This document shows, in pieces, positions 15,401-16,614 of a stretch of DNA of 16,614 bases. The position numbers and the translations under genes are program-made. Below the pieces are notes generated by a model. The model was given only the letters and a program-made list of their open reading frames with translations, was not told the origin of the DNA and searched no databases. The number at the start of each line of letters is the position of its first letter. The stretch's first letter is position 1. The stretch is from Coprothermobacterota bacterium (GTDB lineage: Bacteria; Caldisericota; JANLFM01): NCBI GenBank assembly GCA_026389415.1, contig JAPLHX010000188.1, positions 1 through 16,614 on the forward strand. Direction: 5' to 3'.

Positions 15401-15620
15401 AAACCTTCGCAAGGAGGCTGGATTCAAGGTAGAGGATCGAATCCGCACCTACTTCCAGGCTTCACCAGAACTAACGGAGGTTTTACACGAATACTCACTT
15501 TACCTTAAGAAAGAAACCTTAAGCGAAGAGTTGAGTGCCATGAACGACTCGGGTCGGACGACGCAACAAGTGGAAATCGATGGTATACCTGTTCATTTTG
15601 TGCTGGAGAAGGTCGTCTAG
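12489..15620 (+). CDS. ileS: Isoleucyl-tRNA synthetase with altered KMSKS loop
   Basis: Class I aaRS, 1043 residues, charging tRNA-Ile. Seen in order: FIDGPITANNPMGVHHAWGR with a HIGH-type GVHHAWG (55-61); WTTTPWTL (225-232) and GTGIVHIAPGCGAEDF of the editing (CP1) domain; WCISRKRFWG (445-454); a CPHC zinc pair; WLDAG; and the catalytic loop PMHRSLGN (591-598) in place of KMSKSLGN. After it come the anticodon-binding helices (LWNVYSFFVTYANID) and a long C-terminal region. The general pattern is the type of IleRS that is longer at the C-terminus. The start is GTG at 12489 with AGGAAG (12474-12479) 9 bases ahead; frames open further left would translate the T-box and are rejected. Controlled by the T-box leader. 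Its TAG shares the palindrome CTAG with the stop of the opposing nitroreductase. Confidence 0.95.
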   Translation: MFRPVAVKPNFCAQEEEVLQFWQSERIFDLLREKNEAGPRFSFIDGPITANNPMGVHHAWGRTYKDLFQRYKSMLGYHLRYQNGFDCQGLWVEVEVEREMGFNSKRQIEAYGLESFSLKCRERVIHYADLITEQSKRLGQWMDWQDSYYTMTDNNIEHIWHFLRRCHDRGWLYRGHRTMPWCIRCGTSLSQHELVGTDTYINLTHTAVYLELPVLDRNQERFLVWTTTPWTLSANVALAVHPELEYAYIRWQGKVYILSRLLVDKLLPKGDLIKTVPGKELVGLRYQGPFDTFAAQQGVEHQVIPWTEVGEEEGTGIVHIAPGCGAEDFELSKLHNLPVLVPINDDGDYVSGFGFLSGMNVRRANPQILQDLQQKNLLLRTEEYTHRYPVCWRCGEELVFKVVDEWFIATDPVRPALIREAAKVRWMPESAGKRMEDWLQNMGDWCISRKRFWGLPLPIYLCSCGKVTVLGSRHELEERAVPTPLRIPELHRPWIDEVRIRCPHCGEMVERIPEVGDAWLDAGIVPYSTLHYLDNPQYWRTWFPGEFITEMREQIRLWFYSMLFMSVTLEDRTPYQSALVYEKLMDVNGRPMHRSLGNAIWFDEAVGRMGADAMRWLFASQNTETNLLFGYGPAEEVTRKLLVLWNVYSFFVTYANIDHFDPTKHASSNVSRPFLDRWILARLNSLVTIARDRFGHYDAATVTRECERFIEDLSNWWLRCNRRRFWKTEEDSEKVSAYLTLYEVLVTFIRLVAPIVPFLAEQIYQNLVCSVESDAPRSVHLSSYPEPLPTNLKDSLEPRMTLIQRVIRLGRAARNKASIKVRQPITKMILVGFTLIEQEAIQELSNIIKDELNLKELVYEQTARGLQEILLLPNLPILGPRFGKHLPAIRTALMGLSGEKALLLLQDQQPLSVLVEGEEVLLQPEEILVQRLDQPGFAAEAEGHILVVLDTYIPPELRREGLARDLAHAIQNLRKEAGFKVEDRIRTYFQASPELTEVLHEYSLYLKKETLSEELSAMNDSGRTTQQVEIDGIPVHFVLEKVV

Positions 15621-16240
15621 ATCACTTTCCAGGTTTTCTCTATTGGTTTGCGGGGACGCGGATCAGGATTTTCCGCCGGTGTTCCCAGTGGAACGACAGC
15701 TACAATTCGCCGTTCAATAGGCAGTTCAAGGATTTTCTCCATCGCTTCCACCGCAAAAAGGGGACCCACCATCCAAACTGCTCCCAGTTTCCTGGCGGCG
15801 GCTGCCAAGAGAAAATTCTGGATAGCCGCAGAAACACTTTGTAGACCGCTTTGCGGCCGCCATCGAGCAATCTGATCGGCAGTCAACCTCCGCTCTTTCA
15901 GTATTTGCTCAAAGGGGTTAGTGGAAACCTCCTGGCAGAACACGATGACCCAGGGTGCTTCCCGTACAAAACCACTGTAGCGTCGTAACCAGTCGAGGTT
16001 TTCCAATTGCGTTGCCTGTGGCCAGGTTGCGATTTGCGTTACTTGATCATCGATAGCCTGTGCAATTTGCTCCTTGGTTGTTGGGTCATGGACTGCATAA
16101 AAGAACCACATTTGCCGATTGTTGGCGCTAGGTGCCCAGGATGCTAACTCGAGCAACTCTTCCACCACTTCCAGCGGGATCTCCATTGATGAATAGTGGC
16201 GAACGGACCGCCGGGAGCGGATAACCTCATCCATTTCCAT
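15617..16240 (-). CDS. Nitroreductase-family flavoprotein
   Basis: 207 residues, likely an FMN-dependent NAD(P)H oxidoreductase. The N-terminal IRSRRSVRHY (7-16) is the family's phosphate-binding signature, followed by WAPSANNRQMWFF (35-47). The middle holds QSVSAAIQNFLLAAAARKLGAVWMVGP, where the flavin and dimer contacts lie, and the C-terminal IVAVVPLGTPAENP is typical. Physiological substrate unknown; family members reduce nitro-compounds, quinones or modified cofactors. AAAGGAG lies 8 bases before the ATG. Its 3' end overlaps ileS by 4 bases tail to tail. A Fur-like remnant begins 140 bases upstream on the other strand, and no clear operator was seen between them. Confidence 0.9.
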   Translation of the reverse strand: MEMDEVIRSRRSVRHYSSMEIPLEVVEELLELASWAPSANNRQMWFFYAVHDPTTKEQIAQAIDDQVTQIATWPQATQLENLDWLRRYSGFVREAPWVIVFCQEVSTNPFEQILKERRLTADQIARWRPQSGLQSVSAAIQNFLLAAAARKLGAVWMVGPLFAVEAMEKILELPIERRIVAVVPLGTPAENPDPRPRKPIEKTWKVI

Positions 16241-16380
16241 GTGGTTTCTCCTTTCTGCTTGCTTGTAATTCTATCATTGAACAGGTCCTTCCGGCATTAA
16301 CGAGAACGACCTCGCTGGGTATGTAATCACCCTGCCGGGGGGCTGAGTTGTTAATAGGTTTTTTCAATAAAGAGCAGAAA

Positions 16381-16512
16381 ATGACGTGGGAATCCACTCT
16401 TTCTCGGATGGGATATCGTATCACCAAAGCACGCAAAGCGATCATTGGCGTGTTCAAGGATCATGAGGTGCCATGGTGTGCGGAAGAGGTTTGGCAGCGC
16501 CGTTCTGGCTGA
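16381..16512 (+). pseudogene. Fur-family-like regulator remnant (43 codons, then TGA)
   Basis: ATG 16381 reads 43 residues and stops at TGA 16510-16512. The text LSRMGYRITKARKAII followed by AEEVWQR matches the first winged-helix part of Fur/PerR-type repressors (typically GYRlTpqRrail and sAEEiyerl). Past the TGA the same frame continues VPYDSI......EIL, the spacing expected for the recognition helix, so the original gene may have run on. The next gene starts at 16584 with its own ribosome site, which would cut into a full-length Fur. It looks like a decayed copy; a short real peptide is possible. The ATG has only a weak ribosome site. Nothing else is evident in 16241-16380 beyond the nitroreductase ribosome site. 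Confidence 0.45.
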
Positions 16513-16583
16513 ACGTTACTTACCCTTGCCAGAGAGGTTGACGTTCCCTACGATTCAATCCATTACAGAAAGGAGATACTAAA

Positions 16584-16614
16584 ATGGAAAAGCGCTTGTA
16601 TCGTTCCCGAACCA
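16584..16614 (+). CDS. PspC-domain protein, N-terminus only (cut by window edge)
   Basis: ATG with AAAGGAG 8 bases upstream. The ten visible codons read MEKRLYRSRT, which matches the characteristic opening of PspC-domain membrane proteins (phage-shock type, normally continuing into a GVCGG motif and a membrane helix). Only ten residues are visible, so the call rests on a short but distinctive match. Confidence 0.5.
   Translation, partial: MEKRLYRSRT

Noticed and set aside
16291..16338. CCGGCA/TGCCGG inverted repeat upstream of the nitroreductase
   Set aside because: Six-base arms 36 bases apart are expected by chance, and no promoter element is centred on them.
8917..16512. A reassigned stop codon as explanation for the TAA in tlpA and the TGA in the Fur-like frame
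   Set aside because: TAA, TGA and TAG all end intact genes at the expected places here (glycosyltransferase TAA; serS, cysS and polymerase TGA; SLH, ileS and zinc-ribbon TAG).
1..16614. CRISPR arrays, transposases, integrases, phage genes, toxin-antitoxin pairs or secondary-metabolite clusters
   Set aside because: No direct-repeat arrays, terminal inverted repeats or matching protein motifs were seen on either strand.

Overview
This window reads as a compact bacterial chromosome segment of roughly 50-52 % GC (estimated by eye), probably from a metagenome-type assembly. It has no phage, insertion-sequence, CRISPR or integron signature. Clues to the lineage are a T-box riboswitch on ileS, an S-layer-homology (SLH) domain protein, a GTP-type PEP carboxykinase, an IleRS with a non-standard KMSKS loop, and an O-antigen-polymerase-like membrane protein with a long repeat tail. 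Together these fit a Chloroflexota-like or other deep-branching SLH-bearing lineage. That placement is inference and I hold it loosely.

Layout from left to right: a 5'-truncated serS (+) followed after 19 bases by tRNA-Ser(UGA) (+); cysS (-), whose stop codon lies 2 bases beyond the tRNA; then, divergently, a secreted SLH plus M23 (LytM) peptidoglycan hydrolase (+) and an 833-residue Wzy/WaaL-type polymerase with a helical repeat tail (+). A family 2 glycosyltransferase (-) overlaps the polymerase 3' end. Next come a zinc-ribbon protein with a probable bacterial PH-like tail (+), a ccdA-tlpA thiol-redox pair (-), tRNA-Arg(CCG) (+), a fused GTP-PEPCK::MgtC gene (-), a T-box leader with ileS (+), a nitroreductase (-), a Fur-like remnant (+), and the first ten codons of a PspC-domain gene (+) cut off by the window edge.

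How the genes relate: three aminoacyl-tRNA synthetases (Ser, Cys, Ile) and two tRNAs form a translation theme. serS sits directly before a cognate tRNA, and ileS is controlled by an Ile-specific T-box. SLH-M23, the polymerase and the glycosyltransferase form a cell-envelope cluster. TlpA and CcdA would be an extracytoplasmic thiol-reduction pair: CcdA passes electrons across the membrane to the thioredoxin-like lipoprotein.

The most notable observations are four. First, a single reading frame joins PEPCK to an MgtC/SapB membrane domain exactly where MgtC's first helix should be. Second, tlpA is interrupted by one in-frame TAA with perfect homology on both sides. Third, no ATG, GTG or TTG can start ccdA upstream of its first essential cysteine, but a CTG overlaps the tlpA stop as CTGA. 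Fourth, four of the five convergent gene junctions have essentially no space for a terminator. Strand alternates at almost every gene.
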